From assembly GCF_025685395.1 (NCBI RefSeq), contig NZ_JAGSYA010000004.1, positions 1,550,001 to 1,614,000 on the forward strand: a DNA stretch of 64,000 nt, in the 5' to 3' direction. The first letter of the stretch is position 1. Every line of letters begins with the position of its first letter. Of the stretch, positions 1-8,381 are shown piece after piece. Source of the DNA: Terriglobus tenax (GTDB lineage: Bacteria > Acidobacteriota > Terriglobia > Terriglobales > Acidobacteriaceae). Position numbers and translations under genes: made by a program. The notes beneath the pieces are model-generated. The model made no database searches. It was not told the DNA's origin and saw nothing but the letters and a program-made list of their open reading frames with translations.

Positions 1-2005
1 CCTGGGCATTGCTTGCGCCTCCACCAACGCTGCTCACCAGTTCAACGCTGGTATGCAGGTTGCTCGGAAAGGTCGTCAGCAGCTTGCGGGTCTTCTGCAT
101 CACATCGGTTTGCGTGTCCTTGCGTTCTGACACGTCCACCAGCTTTACAAAGATCGAGGCGCTGTTCACGGCCTTGTCGCTGCCGCCACCGGCAGTGGTC
201 AACGTCGCACTTACGCCAGGCAGCTTGCGAATCGCCTGCGAGATCGCCTCCAGCTCCTGCGCGGTCGAAGCAAGCGACGTCCCCTCCGGAGTGCGCACCA
301 GCACGTTGAACTGTGACTGATCATCCGCCGGAGTAAAGTCTTTGCCAACCAGCATGAACAGAGGAATAAGGCTGAGCACGGTGCATCCGCACAGAATCAG
401 GACCGCCCGTCGATGGCCCATCGACCACTGCAGCATCTTCATATACTGCCCGCTGATCGTCCGGAAAAGACGCGAGTCCTTCGAACTGTGTTCCGCGCCC
501 GTCTGCTCCGTGGCACTGTGCTCTGCTCGCGGCTTGATGAAGCGCGAGCACAACATAGGCGTGAGCGTGAACGAGACCAGCAGCGAGACGGCGATCGCGA
601 ACGCCGACGTGAACCCAAAGGAACTCATAAACCGCCCGACGATGCCTCCCATGAATCCCACGGGAAGGAAAACTGCCAGCAACGACAACGTCGTCGCCAT
701 CACGGCCAGGCCAATCTCGCGCGTTCCTTCAATGGCCGCCTCAAACGGGCTCATTCCTTTCTCTTCAATAAACCGGTAGATATTCTCCAGCACAATGATG
801 GCGTCATCAATCACGATGCCAACCATCAGCGTGAGAGCCAGCATTGTGATCTGGTTCAGCGTGAATCCCATCGCAGCCATCAGCGCGAAGGTCGCAATAA
901 TCGATGTTGGAATTGCAATAGCCGCGATCAGAGTCGTGCGCCAGTTTGCCAGGAACAGGTAGATGATGAGGCAGGCAAAGAAACTGCCTTCGATCAGGTG
1001 GTGTTTAATTGACTCGATCGCCGCTTCAATAAAGATGGACTGGTCCGCCACAACCTGAACCTTCACATCCTTCGGCAGCGTATCTTTCAATTCGGCCAGA
1101 CGCGCCTTGATTTCGTTCGCGGTCGCAACAGAGTTCTCTCCCGATTGCTTCGAAATCACCAGCGTGATCGCGGGGACACCATTCAGCCGTGTCGCTGTCC
1201 GCGGCTCTTCATAGCTGTCTTCGGCAATACCAATGTCGCTGACCTTGACGACATAGCCCTTGCGTGTGGCAATCGCAATCTCATTGAACTGCTGAGCATT
1301 CACCAGCTTGCCCATCGTTCGAATGGTGAACTCCCGCGTACCTCCGTTCAACGATCCGCCCGGCAACTCGAGGTTCTGTTGCCGCACCGCATTCACCACA
1401 TCTGTAATGGTCAGCTGATACGCATGCAGGCGATCGGGATCAACATCCACATGAATCTCCCGCTTGGCGCCGCCAAGCAACTGCACCTGCCCAACGCCCT
1501 TCGCATTCTCAAGCTTTTGCCGGATGAGCTTATCTGCAATCAGTGTCAGGTCTCGCAACGAGCGCGGCGCCGAAACCGCCAACTGCATGACAGGCGTCGC
1601 ATCCGGATCAAACTTCTGCACCACCGGAGACTTAGCATTCTGCGGCAGATCATTGCGGATGAGGTTGATCTTGTTCTGCACCTCCTGCGCCGCTACGTCA
1701 CCGTTCTTCGACAGATCGAACGTGATGATGACCTGCGATTGTCCCTCAGATGAGTTCGAACGCAACTCATCAACACCACTCAGAGTATTGACTGAGTCCT
1801 CAATCTTCTTGCTGATCTCCGTTTCAATCTCTTCAGGAGAAGCTCCCGGATCGGCCACAATCACAGCGACCGTCGGGACATCCACCTTCGGCAACAGATC
1901 AACGCCGAGACTGAAGTAACAAAACGCTCCCACCACCACCAGCGATAGAATCAACATGGTGGCAAACACCGGGCGGCGTACGCACAATCTTGCTAAAGCA
2001 TGCAT
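1..2005 (-). CDS. RND efflux transporter permease (HAE1/AcrB-like), 3' part cut off
   Basis: Inner-membrane proton/drug antiporter of a tripartite efflux pump. The reading frame starts with ATG at 2005 (MHALARLCVRRPVFA, typical of the family) and stays open to the window edge, so only about 668 N-terminal residues of an expected ~1040 are present. Visible are the first transmembrane helix, the porter domain and the TM4 motif GIVIDDAIIVLENI, whose two Asp form the proton relay. It lies 12 bp after the adaptor gene, so the two are one transcription unit. The family is clear; the substrate is unknown. Confidence 0.93.
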   Translation of the reverse strand, partial: MHALARLCVRRPVFATMLILSLVVVGAFCYFSLGVDLLPKVDVPTVAVIVADPGASPEEIETEISKKIEDSVNTLSGVDELRSNSSEGQSQVIITFDLSKNGDVAAQEVQNKINLIRNDLPQNAKSPVVQKFDPDATPVMQLAVSAPRSLRDLTLIADKLIRQKLENAKGVGQVQLLGGAKREIHVDVDPDRLHAYQLTITDVVNAVRQQNLELPGGSLNGGTREFTIRTMGKLVNAQQFNEIAIATRKGYVVKVSDIGIAEDSYEEPRTATRLNGVPAITLVISKQSGENSVATANEIKARLAELKDTLPKDVKVQVVADQSIFIEAAIESIKHHLIEGSFFACLIIYLFLANWRTTLIAAIAIPTSIIATFALMAAMGFTLNQITMLALTLMVGIVIDDAIIVLENIYRFIEEKGMSPFEAAIEGTREIGLAVMATTLSLLAVFLPVGFMGGIVGRFMSSFGFTSAFAIAVSLLVSFTLTPMLCSRFIKPRAEHSATEQTGAEHSSKDSRLFRTISGQYMKMLQWSMGHRRAVLILCGCTVLSLIPLFMLVGKDFTPADDQSQFNVLVRTPEGTSLASTAQELEAISQAIRKLPGVSATLTTAGGGSDKAVNSASIFVKLVDVSERKDTQTDVMQKTRKLLTTFPSNLHTSVELVSSVGGGASNAQ

Positions 2006-2017
2006 GGGTTAGCTCCG

Positions 2018-3301
2018 TTACCGCTTGGCTCGCGCGTCAACAACGGCGCCGTCATAAAGCTCCGATTGCTTGTTAAGGGCAACCATCTCACCGGGAGCGA
2101 CCCCCGAAAGCAGGCGGACCGTTACGTTATCCGCATCGCCCACCACAACAATGCGAAGGTGCGCCTTCCCTCCATCCAGCACATACACCTGGTTCGAATC
2201 CGTTGTCCTGTCGCGCACGACCGCGGATCTTGGTACGAAAACAGCGTTCTCCTGTCCCGGCAGAACAACCTTCGCAGTAGCGAACATGCCCGGCCTTAAC
2301 GCTCCATCCTGGTTGTTGAAGTGGGCCTCGAGAATGAACGCCCGCGAGTCAGGATTCACCGCGGGATTCACAGCCGAGGTCACTCCCTGGAAATCGCGAT
2401 TCGGATACGCCGCAACCCGCGCGGTTACAGGCATCCCAACCTTCAGCCCCGCTGCACTCTTCTCCGGTGTCTGCAGCTGCAGCTTCAGCAAATCAACTCT
2501 CACCACCGTCGCCACCGTGTTGGTCGTTGCGACATACTCGCCCACAGAAACTGGACGTGCGCTCACATAGCCATCAAACGGTGCGCGAATCGTCGTATCC
2601 GCCAGCGCTTTTTCCGCCTGGGCAACCTGCGCTCGCACTGCATCCAGCGATGCCTGCGAAGACGAAACCGCCTGGTAACTCTGCCGCGCCGTGTTGACAG
2701 CGCCTTCATACTGCTGCCGCGCCGCGTTGGCTTTCGCACTGGCCGTATCCGCCTGCGTCCGCGCTTTTTCATACACGCTTTGCGATACATCGCCGGAGGT
2801 AACCAGGTTCGCATAGCGCTTCGCATCCGCGGATGCAAGCCGCGCCTCGGCCTCCGCCGACTCGAAGTTGGCGCGCGCGCCAGCAACCTCAGGCACCTTG
2901 GCCGGATCGAAAGCCCCCGCTCCCAATCCAATGCGCGACTGCGCCTGACGAACTCCTGCCGTCGCCTCTTCCAGCTGCGCTTTCATCTGTGCCAGCTTCA
3001 GCTCCGCGTCGCGATGATCCAGCTCACAAAGCACCTGGCCGGCTTTGACAAACGCTCCAATCGACACTGGCGTCTTCAGAACACGTCCCGCCACCGGAGG
3101 AGCGACATTGGACGCCTCTTCCGCCAGAAAAGAACCTGTCTCCGAAAGCGATACCGGCACCATCCGGCTCTCCGCTCTCGCAGTGTCCACAACGACTGCC
3201 TGCGCCGTCAGCGTATCGCCCTCCTGTGTTTTCTTGCGGGAGCAGCTTGCGAACAGCAGGGCTGAACCGATGCACAGAACAGCAGTCATCTTTGTCTTCA
3301 T
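2018..3301 (-). CDS. RND efflux periplasmic adaptor (membrane fusion protein, lipoprotein)
   Basis: Links the inner-membrane RND permease to an outer-membrane channel. The start at 3301 (MKTKMTAVLCIGSALLF) gives a lipoprotein signal with lipobox FASC; earlier in-frame ATGs at 3370 and 3325 lie in the operator region and lack a ribosome site. The protein has about 427 residues. The order biotinyl-lipoyl half, long Ala/Gln-rich alpha-hairpin, second lipoyl half (TTIRAPFDGYV), beta-barrel and membrane-proximal domain is the usual HlyD/AcrA plan. It is followed after 12 bp by the permease and is divergent from the TetR gene at 3437, its probable repressor. Confidence 0.93.
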   Translation of the reverse strand: MKTKMTAVLCIGSALLFASCSRKKTQEGDTLTAQAVVVDTARAESRMVPVSLSETGSFLAEEASNVAPPVAGRVLKTPVSIGAFVKAGQVLCELDHRDAELKLAQMKAQLEEATAGVRQAQSRIGLGAGAFDPAKVPEVAGARANFESAEAEARLASADAKRYANLVTSGDVSQSVYEKARTQADTASAKANAARQQYEGAVNTARQSYQAVSSSQASLDAVRAQVAQAEKALADTTIRAPFDGYVSARPVSVGEYVATTNTVATVVRVDLLKLQLQTPEKSAAGLKVGMPVTARVAAYPNRDFQGVTSAVNPAVNPDSRAFILEAHFNNQDGALRPGMFATAKVVLPGQENAVFVPRSAVVRDRTTDSNQVYVLDGGKAHLRIVVVGDADNVTVRLLSGVAPGEMVALNKQSELYDGAVVDARAKR

Positions 3302-3352
3302 TCGTCTCTCGATCTCGTAATCCATACAATCGGGTGTTTGCAAAATCAGACT

Positions 3353-3371
3353 AATGGCACACAGTGCCATT
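3353..3371. promoter_or_regulatory. Perfect palindromic operator between pump and TetR genes
   Basis: AATGGCACACAGTGCCATT is an exact 8-3-8 inverted repeat, 52 bp upstream of the adaptor start and 66 bp upstream of the tetR start. The half-site TGCCATT recurs at 3384-3390 followed by a similar T-rich/ACA string, which suggests a second weaker site. Size and position fit a TetR dimer site controlling both divergent genes; binding is inferred. Confidence 0.7.
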
Positions 3372-3436
3372 GTCTACACATATTGCCATTTTTTACATCT
3401 TGCGACATCTTTGCCACAAAGGTTTAGACTGGTCTT

Positions 3437-4057
3437 ATGCCCAGAGCTCGCCTCCAGCAGCCCAAGGAATCCATCCACCTGAAGAAGCAGGAGTTTGTGC
3501 GCCACGAGATCTGGGTGGCGGCCATGGACAGGTTTTCCGCGGTGGGGTTTGATGAAACAACGGTCGACCAGATCGCAACGGCGGCCAATGTTTCGCGCCG
3601 TACCTTCTTCCGCTATTTCTCTTCGAAAGAAGATGTCATGGCTGCGGCGATGAAGGGCTATGGAGCCTCGCTGGTCTGCGCCCTGCAGGATCAGCCAAAA
3701 GAACTGACACCTCTCAAAGCAGCCCAGGCCGTCGTCAGGCATGTCGCCAGGCTGGCGGCAGGTTCTCCCTATGCCGAGCGGCTGTTGAAGATTGCGATGG
3801 AAAGTGACGACGCCCGGAAGGCGCAGATTCTCGAATTCCCGCGCATCGAAGATGAACTAGGCAAAGCCTTTGCCCGCAGAGGAGGCCACCCGGAGGATCA
3901 CCTTCCCTCCCATCTCCTCGCCCGCGTCACCCTCTCCGTAACGCAATTGAGCGTCACGCGATGGCTGCAGAAGCAACGTGGTCCCATTGAGAACGTCGTC
4001 GATCAGGCGTTTTCCTCTTTGACCCAGGCCTTCTGCCCGGATGCAAAACAACGCTGA
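3437..4057 (+). CDS. TetR/AcrR family transcriptional regulator
   Basis: Predicted repressor of the adjacent efflux pump. The N-terminal HTH is clear at about residues 25-70 (GFDETTVDQIATAANVSRRT followed by FFRYFSSKEDV), and the variable C-terminal ligand domain follows. At 206 residues it has normal length. The ATG at 3437 has little Shine-Dalgarno sequence (upstream GGTTTAGACTGGTCTT), so translation may be weak or near-leaderless, which is common for such repressors. It is transcribed divergently from the RND genes with the palindrome at 3353-3371 between them. The ligand cannot be predicted. Confidence 0.93.
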   Translation: MPRARLQQPKESIHLKKQEFVRHEIWVAAMDRFSAVGFDETTVDQIATAANVSRRTFFRYFSSKEDVMAAAMKGYGASLVCALQDQPKELTPLKAAQAVVRHVARLAAGSPYAERLLKIAMESDDARKAQILEFPRIEDELGKAFARRGGHPEDHLPSHLLARVTLSVTQLSVTRWLQKQRGPIENVVDQAFSSLTQAFCPDAKQR

Positions 4058-4320
4058 CCACAGGACTTCTGACTGACCACAGTCTCCTAATGCTTAGAAA
4101 CTTCAAAGGCTGTGTGGAGAACACCAGGGACCCTTTGCTTCTTTGTCTTTCAGTGAAGGGTGATGAGCTATTTTGACCAGTATGTCGCTCGGCACGGTGC
4201 CATATTGATAGGAGGTCCCTTCTTTTCCGTAGCTGGCTGCTTGACTTATGGTGAAAGGGCGACAGGCTGGCTTTCGGAAAGCCTTCGTTTCATGTAGATT
4301 TCACGAACAAAGGAAGAGCT
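4058..4320. other. Intergenic region between tetR and crp-like gene
   Basis: No convincing gene. A 44-codon frame at 4163-4297 (+), starting MSYFDQYVARHGAIL, has a purine run only 2 bases from its ATG and no family resemblance, so I do not call it. No terminator is clear after tetR. The Crp gene is preceded by AAAGGAAGAG, a good ribosome site. Confidence 0.4.
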
Positions 4321-5067
4321 ATGAAAACCGCAGGTAATTCGAGTTTCTCGAGTGCGGATTTCTTAAAGACCGAAGGCCCGGGTCGCAAGCTGCTCCAGCT
4401 CAAAGCCGGCGGGGTCTTTTTTTCACAGGGAAGCGCACCCTCCTTCGTCCTTTATCTTCTGACAGGCAGAGCAAAGCTTACCGTTGTCTCAAAGCGAGGC
4501 AAGGAGGCTACGATCACTCTGCTCAGTGTGGGAGATTTCATTGGCGAGGAGTCCGTATCCGGCGATGCTGGCCCGCGTATGGCCACTGCTTCGGCAATCA
4601 CGCCCTGCACTGCCATGCAGATAAACCGGGAGGAGATGGTTCGTGTGCTTCACGATGAGCCGGATTTCTCCGAACTGTTTGTTCGTTTTCTTCTCGCTCG
4701 TGGCATGCGAACGCAGGCTGACCTGGTGGACCAATTGTTCAACTCCAGTGAGAAGCGGCTCGCCCGCACCCTGTTGCTGATGGCTTCCTTCGGCAAGCCT
4801 GGTGAGCCCGTTACCCTCATTCCCGCCATCACACAGGAATCGCTCGCGGACATGATTGGGACCACACGCTCCCGCGTCAGCTACTTCATGAATCGTTTTC
4901 GCAAGCTTGGGTACATCGACTACAACGGCCGGATCCACGTACACAAGTCCTTGCTGAATGTTGTCCTCCACGATCAATTCAGTGGCCACAATTCGCAACG
5001 GCCGCCGGTGAGCATCTCCAAGCGCGCAAAGAAAGCTCCTTCCACAACAGCCAAAGCCAGCAAATAG
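4321..5067 (+). CDS. Crp/Fnr family transcriptional regulator
   Basis: Single-component DNA-binding regulator. Residues ~20-130 form a cyclic-nucleotide-type beta-roll (GGVFFSQGSAPSFVLYLLTG, VGDFIGEESV), then a dimer helix and a C-terminal winged helix with recognition region ITQESLADMIGTTRSRVSYF. There is no Fnr-type N-terminal Cys cluster, so O2 sensing through Fe-S is unlikely, and the usual cAMP phosphate-binding Arg/Ser pair is not obvious, so the effector is unknown. Length 248 is slightly above normal because of a basic, Ala/Ser-rich tail. ATG at 4321 follows AAAGGAAGAG. Confidence 0.9.
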   Translation: MKTAGNSSFSSADFLKTEGPGRKLLQLKAGGVFFSQGSAPSFVLYLLTGRAKLTVVSKRGKEATITLLSVGDFIGEESVSGDAGPRMATASAITPCTAMQINREEMVRVLHDEPDFSELFVRFLLARGMRTQADLVDQLFNSSEKRLARTLLLMASFGKPGEPVTLIPAITQESLADMIGTTRSRVSYFMNRFRKLGYIDYNGRIHVHKSLLNVVLHDQFSGHNSQRPPVSISKRAKKAPSTTAKASK

Positions 5068-5173
5068 TGCTGTACTGATTTCTTTCTTCCGCGGTCTGAA
5101 TGGAACAGATTATTTTTTCTGACCATGGCAACCTATATTCACTCAGCAAAATCTGTGATGGAGGAAATGCATC

Positions 5174-5827
5174 ATGCCGAATCTTTTGAATCTGCTCATC
5201 GTCGAAGATGAAGTTGAAACGCGGTTCCTGCTTTCGCAAATACTCGCCACGCGAGGCTACAAGGTCCGCACCGCTGAGGATGGCTTTCAGGCTCTCGGGA
5301 TGATGCGATCCTCGCTTCCAGACATTCTGCTGTCTGACCTCAATATGCCTGGCATGTCTGGCTTTGAACTGCTGTCCGTGGTGCGACGCCTTTACCCGGA
5401 GATTCGTGTGGTTGCAACGAGCGGTGCCTACACCGGAACGCAGGTACCTATGGGGATCGCCGCAGACGCCTTCTACGAAAAAGCTTCGGGACTCACACCG
5501 TTGTTTGAACTGCTGGAGAAGGTCGCAGACGCCAAGTCCGACTCAATCTTCTCAAAACGTCTGCCCACAACTCTATGGGTTGATCTCGAACCCGAGGCAG
5601 CCTCTGACTCCAACCACGTCCTGATTAATTGCCCCCAGTGCATGCGCGCTTTCCGTCAGACCATTGAAGAAGTGAACTCCGACGTCCGCACCACCAACTG
5701 CCGCTACTGCGGCGGCCAGGTTCCCTACGCCATTGCATTGGCGATCCAGCCACCGCTAAAGTTCGGAATCGATAAGAGCAGGCCAGTTATGTCTTCAGAA
5801 GCTCTAAGCTCTCAAGTGTCTCGATAA
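5174..5827 (+). CDS. Receiver-domain protein with C-terminal Cys4 zinc-binding segment
   Basis: Residues 1-125 are a CheY-like receiver: acidic pair in LLIVEDE, phospho-acceptor Asp in LLSDLNMPG, switch Thr/Ser in VVATSGAY, and Lys in FYEKA. The rest (to 217) is not a DNA-binding domain; it carries CPQC ... CRYC about 30 residues apart, spaced like a zinc ribbon. The start at 5174 has a strong GGAGGAA site; ATG at 5167 is out of frame. It follows the Crp gene by 106 bp and has no neighbouring kinase. The output of the Cys4 part is unknown; a protein-binding role is a guess. Confidence 0.85.
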   Translation: MPNLLNLLIVEDEVETRFLLSQILATRGYKVRTAEDGFQALGMMRSSLPDILLSDLNMPGMSGFELLSVVRRLYPEIRVVATSGAYTGTQVPMGIAADAFYEKASGLTPLFELLEKVADAKSDSIFSKRLPTTLWVDLEPEAASDSNHVLINCPQCMRAFRQTIEEVNSDVRTTNCRYCGGQVPYAIALAIQPPLKFGIDKSRPVMSSEALSSQVSR

Positions 5828-5841
5828 AAGCCCTCTCTCCT

Positions 5842-6834
5842 TCATGGAGCAATCACGGCTGAACCGTCCTCACTCTCATTTCTGACAGCAAGCAGCGCCT
5901 CATTCGCTCGATCAAGCGGGAACACGGAAACGCGTGGTTGTATGTTGAGCTTCTGCGCAAGTTCCAGGAAGTCGCGTGCATCCGCTCGCGTCATGTTTGC
6001 GACACTGCGTATCTGGCGTTCTCCCCACAACAGCTTGTCGTAATCAAAAGAAGGTATCTGGTCAAGGTGAATTGCGTTGATCGCTACCACACCACCTTTT
6101 CGCAGGCTGGATAGCGCATCGACAACGACTTTACCGCTTGGAGCGAATGTTACGGCCCTGTCCAGTGGAACAGGAACCCTGGCATCTTCGTCGCCCACCC
6201 ATGTCGCTCCCAGCGTGTGTGCGGTAGCCCTGTGGTTCTCTCCACGCGTAACGACATAGACCTCACATCCCCAGGATTGCAGAACTGGCATCGAAAGCCT
6301 TGCGGAACTTCCAAAACCAAAAAGCCCTATGCGCTCGCCTGGCTTCACACCCGCTACCCTCAGGCTTCGAAAACCGATAATACCTGCACAGAGTAGAGGC
6401 GCAACATGCATCGCATCCAGGCCGTCCGGCAATGGATGGGTAAAGTCCTCCCGAACAAGAACGTACTCAGCATATCCTCCGTTGACAGAGTACCCGGTAA
6501 ACACAGGCTGATCGCACAGGTTCTCCATGCCATGCCGGCAATAGAAGCAATCCCCGTCGGCGCCCCCCATCCATGACACGCCTACACGTGTTCCCAACGG
6601 TAAGTTCGCACTGGCGCCTTTAATAACTTCTCCCACAATCTGGTGGCCAGGAATAAGCCGAGGGAGGATCGCCTGCAAATCACCTTCAACAATATGAAGA
6701 TCGGTCCGACAAACCCCACACGCAAGCACCCGCAACAACACGTATCCCGCGCTTACCTCGGGACATGGAACATCCTCAATGCGAAGGTAGCGCGGCGCGC
6801 TACTCATTCCGGGATCAAAGATCGCCGCTTTCAT
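5842..6834 (-). CDS. Zinc-dependent alcohol dehydrogenase (AdhA/AdhP-like)
   Basis: NAD(P)-dependent medium-chain dehydrogenase oxidising alcohols or reducing aldehydes. The catalytic zinc region is GVCRTDLH with Cys42, then His64 in PGHQIVGEV. The structural-zinc lobe reads DGDCFYCRHGMENLC: three Cys remain and Asp93 sits where the first Cys usually is. The Rossmann motif GLFGFGSSA is near residue 175. I choose ATG at 6834 because AGAGGTGA precedes it; GTG at 6837 is also in frame. The 330 residues are normal length. It converges with the receiver gene (14 bp gap). The substrate is not predictable. Confidence 0.9.
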   Translation of the reverse strand: MKAAIFDPGMSSAPRYLRIEDVPCPEVSAGYVLLRVLACGVCRTDLHIVEGDLQAILPRLIPGHQIVGEVIKGASANLPLGTRVGVSWMGGADGDCFYCRHGMENLCDQPVFTGYSVNGGYAEYVLVREDFTHPLPDGLDAMHVAPLLCAGIIGFRSLRVAGVKPGERIGLFGFGSSARLSMPVLQSWGCEVYVVTRGENHRATAHTLGATWVGDEDARVPVPLDRAVTFAPSGKVVVDALSSLRKGGVVAINAIHLDQIPSFDYDKLLWGERQIRSVANMTRADARDFLELAQKLNIQPRVSVFPLDRANEALLAVRNESEDGSAVIAP

Positions 6835-6840
6835 CACAAG

Positions 6841-6900
6841 TCACCTCTTCAACATACGGATCAGCCTTGCTAAAACATCCAGCATTGTCCTTATCAACAT
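6841..6900 (-). CDS. Possible 19-residue leader peptide upstream of the alcohol dehydrogenase
   Basis: A frame MLIRTMLDVLARLIRMLKR begins at 6900, preceded by an almost ideal ribosome site (CCTAAGGAGACGAT, 6 bases from ATG). Its stop TGA lies inside the ribosome site of the dehydrogenase, 6 bases from that gene's ATG, a layout suited to translational coupling. The peptide is cationic and amphipathic. It may be a leader, a small membrane-active peptide, or chance; conservation is needed. Confidence 0.4.
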   Translation of the reverse strand: MLIRTMLDVLARLIRMLKR

Positions 6901-7079
6901 ATCGTCTCCTTAGGCTGGCGTCTTCCTGAGTTCTTCCGCGAAAGTGTTCTCTTTTTTAGAGACTCTTTCATCACTCCCTCCCTACACTCAAACAACAGTG
7001 CTCGATTTGGAGGACGCGAGCCTCAACCGAGTAGAGTGCGGTACGTCCTCTGGGAGAGTATTGTCCTTAATAGTCACCA

Positions 7080-7436
7080 TCATGAACGCGAGGCCGGGGC
7101 GGGTGAAGGCTTGTGTTGTGCATGAACTGCAGCGATCCGTCGTCGCTCAGGGCTCAGAAGTTTCCCGAGGCGAAGTCCTTCAACACGAGGGTTATCCAGA
7201 CTCAGGTTCGCCACCAGACGCTTCAGCTTGGCGTTCTCCTGCTCCAGTTCCTTCAGCCGCTTCGCCTGGTCCACCTGCAGACCGGCATACTCCTTACGCC
7301 AGCGGAAGTACGTCTGCTTCACGATCCCCGCTTCCTTCGATGCCTGCGCCGTCGTCTTGCCGTTCGCCACCGCTACTTCGATCTGCCGCAACAGATTCAC
7401 AACCTGCTCAGGCTGGTACTTCTTGCCCCGTCCCAT
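7080..7436 (-). pseudogene. IS3-family transposase OrfA relic
   Basis: The N-terminal HTH (YQPEQVVNLLRQIEVAVANG, ASKEAGIVKQTYFRWRKEYAG) and leucine zipper (AKRLKELEQENAKLKRLVA) match OrfA of the IS407-like IS3 group. After LSLDN the zero frame turns into PRVEGLRLGKLLSPERRR; removing one base restores LVLKDFASGNF and a stop, the normal OrfA end. So a one-base indel fuses OrfA to the OrfB frame. Only about 20 OrfB codons follow before a stop; the catalytic DDE part is absent. The upstream bases around 7500-7545 (TGGACTCCGGATACC on this strand) may be the inverted-repeat end. Confidence 0.75.
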
Positions 7437-7679
7437 AGGCTCGCCTTGTCCAGTTCTCTCTTATCCACTGGCACAGTTCAAGCCGGGCACTCCAAGGTGT
7501 CAATAAGGTTCCGCACGGTATCCGGAGTCCAATAAGTTTCTAGGCACCTCTAAGAATCCGGTTACCTTGTGGTGACCATCCACCCAAGAGACATCGATAA
7601 AAACTGGGGTGGAATCGAGAAGAAATATTGGACCTAAAGCAGAGCAATCACTCACGCTCAAGACTGATCGATTCGCGAG

Positions 7680-8036
7680 GTGATTCATGGAATAACCGTT
7701 CGATGCTGGTGTTTCCGCCGAACCTTCAGGACCGACTCAGATTCCAAGTGGGATCTGGGCTTGCCCAAGCTCAATTTCCAGGTCATCCGCCGAACCATCG
7801 CGACACTGGCTCAGAAGAAGGGCACGGTCAAAGATGTCCAGGGAGTCATGCGGCATAGCCACGTCGCGACAACGACCGACATCTACATGCAGGAGATTGC
7901 GGAGGGGGTACGCGCAACCGTCGACTCCATCCACGACGAACTCAACGGCACGATGAAGAAACTGGCCGGCAAGGTGCGACGGGCCGACCGACTCGGCAGC
8001 GTCCGCGCTGGTGAACTAGCGCGGCGAAATTGTTAG
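7680..8036 (+). pseudogene. Tyrosine-recombinase (phage-type integrase) C-terminal relic
   Basis: The stretch NFQVIRRTIATLAQKKG ... VQGVMRHSHVATTTDIYMQ holds the last part of an integrase catalytic domain: the RR of box II, the HS...T region and the terminal Tyr in a TTxxYMQ context. The N-terminal SAM-like domain and first catalytic Arg are missing, and the first ~25 codons have no family resemblance. It lies 136 bp from the 3' end of tRNA-Ala, where integrases of tRNA-targeting elements normally sit. A downstream out-of-frame string KLLPNCF at about 8120 resembles the usual integrase tail, suggesting frameshift. Confidence 0.75.
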
Positions 8037-8172
8037 ACATTGACTCGAAGCGAGACGCTTCAGAAGGGAGATCAGCGATGACTGGCATGGTTTCGCAACG
8101 AAGCAAATTGAAATTTGCTACCAAGTTGCTACCAAACTGTTTTGGGGGTGTCCGCTATGTTGTTGAATTGAT

Positions 8173-8248
8173 TGGTGGACCTGACCGGGATCGAACCGGT
8201 GACCTCTTCCATGCCATGGAAGCGCGCTCCCAGCTGCGCCACAGGCCC
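8173..8248 (-). tRNA. tRNA-Ala (anticodon GGC)
   Basis: On the minus strand the acceptor GGGCCTG pairs with CAGGTCC, including the G3:U70 wobble that marks alanine tRNAs. The D arm contains AGCTGGGA. The anticodon stem CTTCC/GGAAG closes the loop ATGGCAT, giving anticodon GGC. The T arm is CCGGTTCGATCCCGG, discriminator A, and CCA is encoded (8173-8175). It is 76 bases with CCA. The lower-coordinate side is the 3' end, where the integrase relic lies. Confidence 0.96.
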
Positions 8249-8268
8249 ACTCCTCGGAAGGACTTTTT

Positions 8269-8298
8269 TATTTTCTCGTGATTCCGCGGCTAAGTCAA
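8269..8298 (-). promoter_or_regulatory. Probable promoter of tRNA-Ala
   Basis: Minus-strand TTGACT (8293-8298) and AAAATA (8269-8274) are separated by 18 bp, with the tRNA 5' end 20 bp beyond. The -35 matches the consensus at five of six positions; the -10 is weaker. Confidence 0.45.
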
Positions 8299-8381
8299 AC
8301 CAAGAGCTTGTGAGAAACGCAGAAGGGCTGAACGGACCGATCAAGACACCTCAATCCATACAGCCCCTTCCAGTGGCCTGC

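Larger units (their letters stand above)
7080..8172. mobile_element. Scar of a tRNA-targeted integrative element
   Basis: This block combines an IS3 OrfA relic, a broken integrase and noncoding debris, bounded at the right by the 3' end of tRNA-Ala(GGC). In such elements the integrase normally lies next to the tRNA 3' end, as here. I could not find a second copy of the tRNA 3' segment at the left side within the window, so the far attachment site is lost or outside. Bases 7437-7679 hold no intact gene. Confidence 0.55.

Noticed and set aside
4163-4297. 44-codon frame between tetR and the Crp gene
   Set aside because: The only purine-rich site is 2 bases from the ATG, and there is no recognisable feature beyond a short hydrophobic stretch.
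6838-7079. Left attachment site of the tRNA-linked element
   Set aside because: I looked for a copy of the tRNA 3' end (GGTTCGATCCCGGTC or its complement) and found none.
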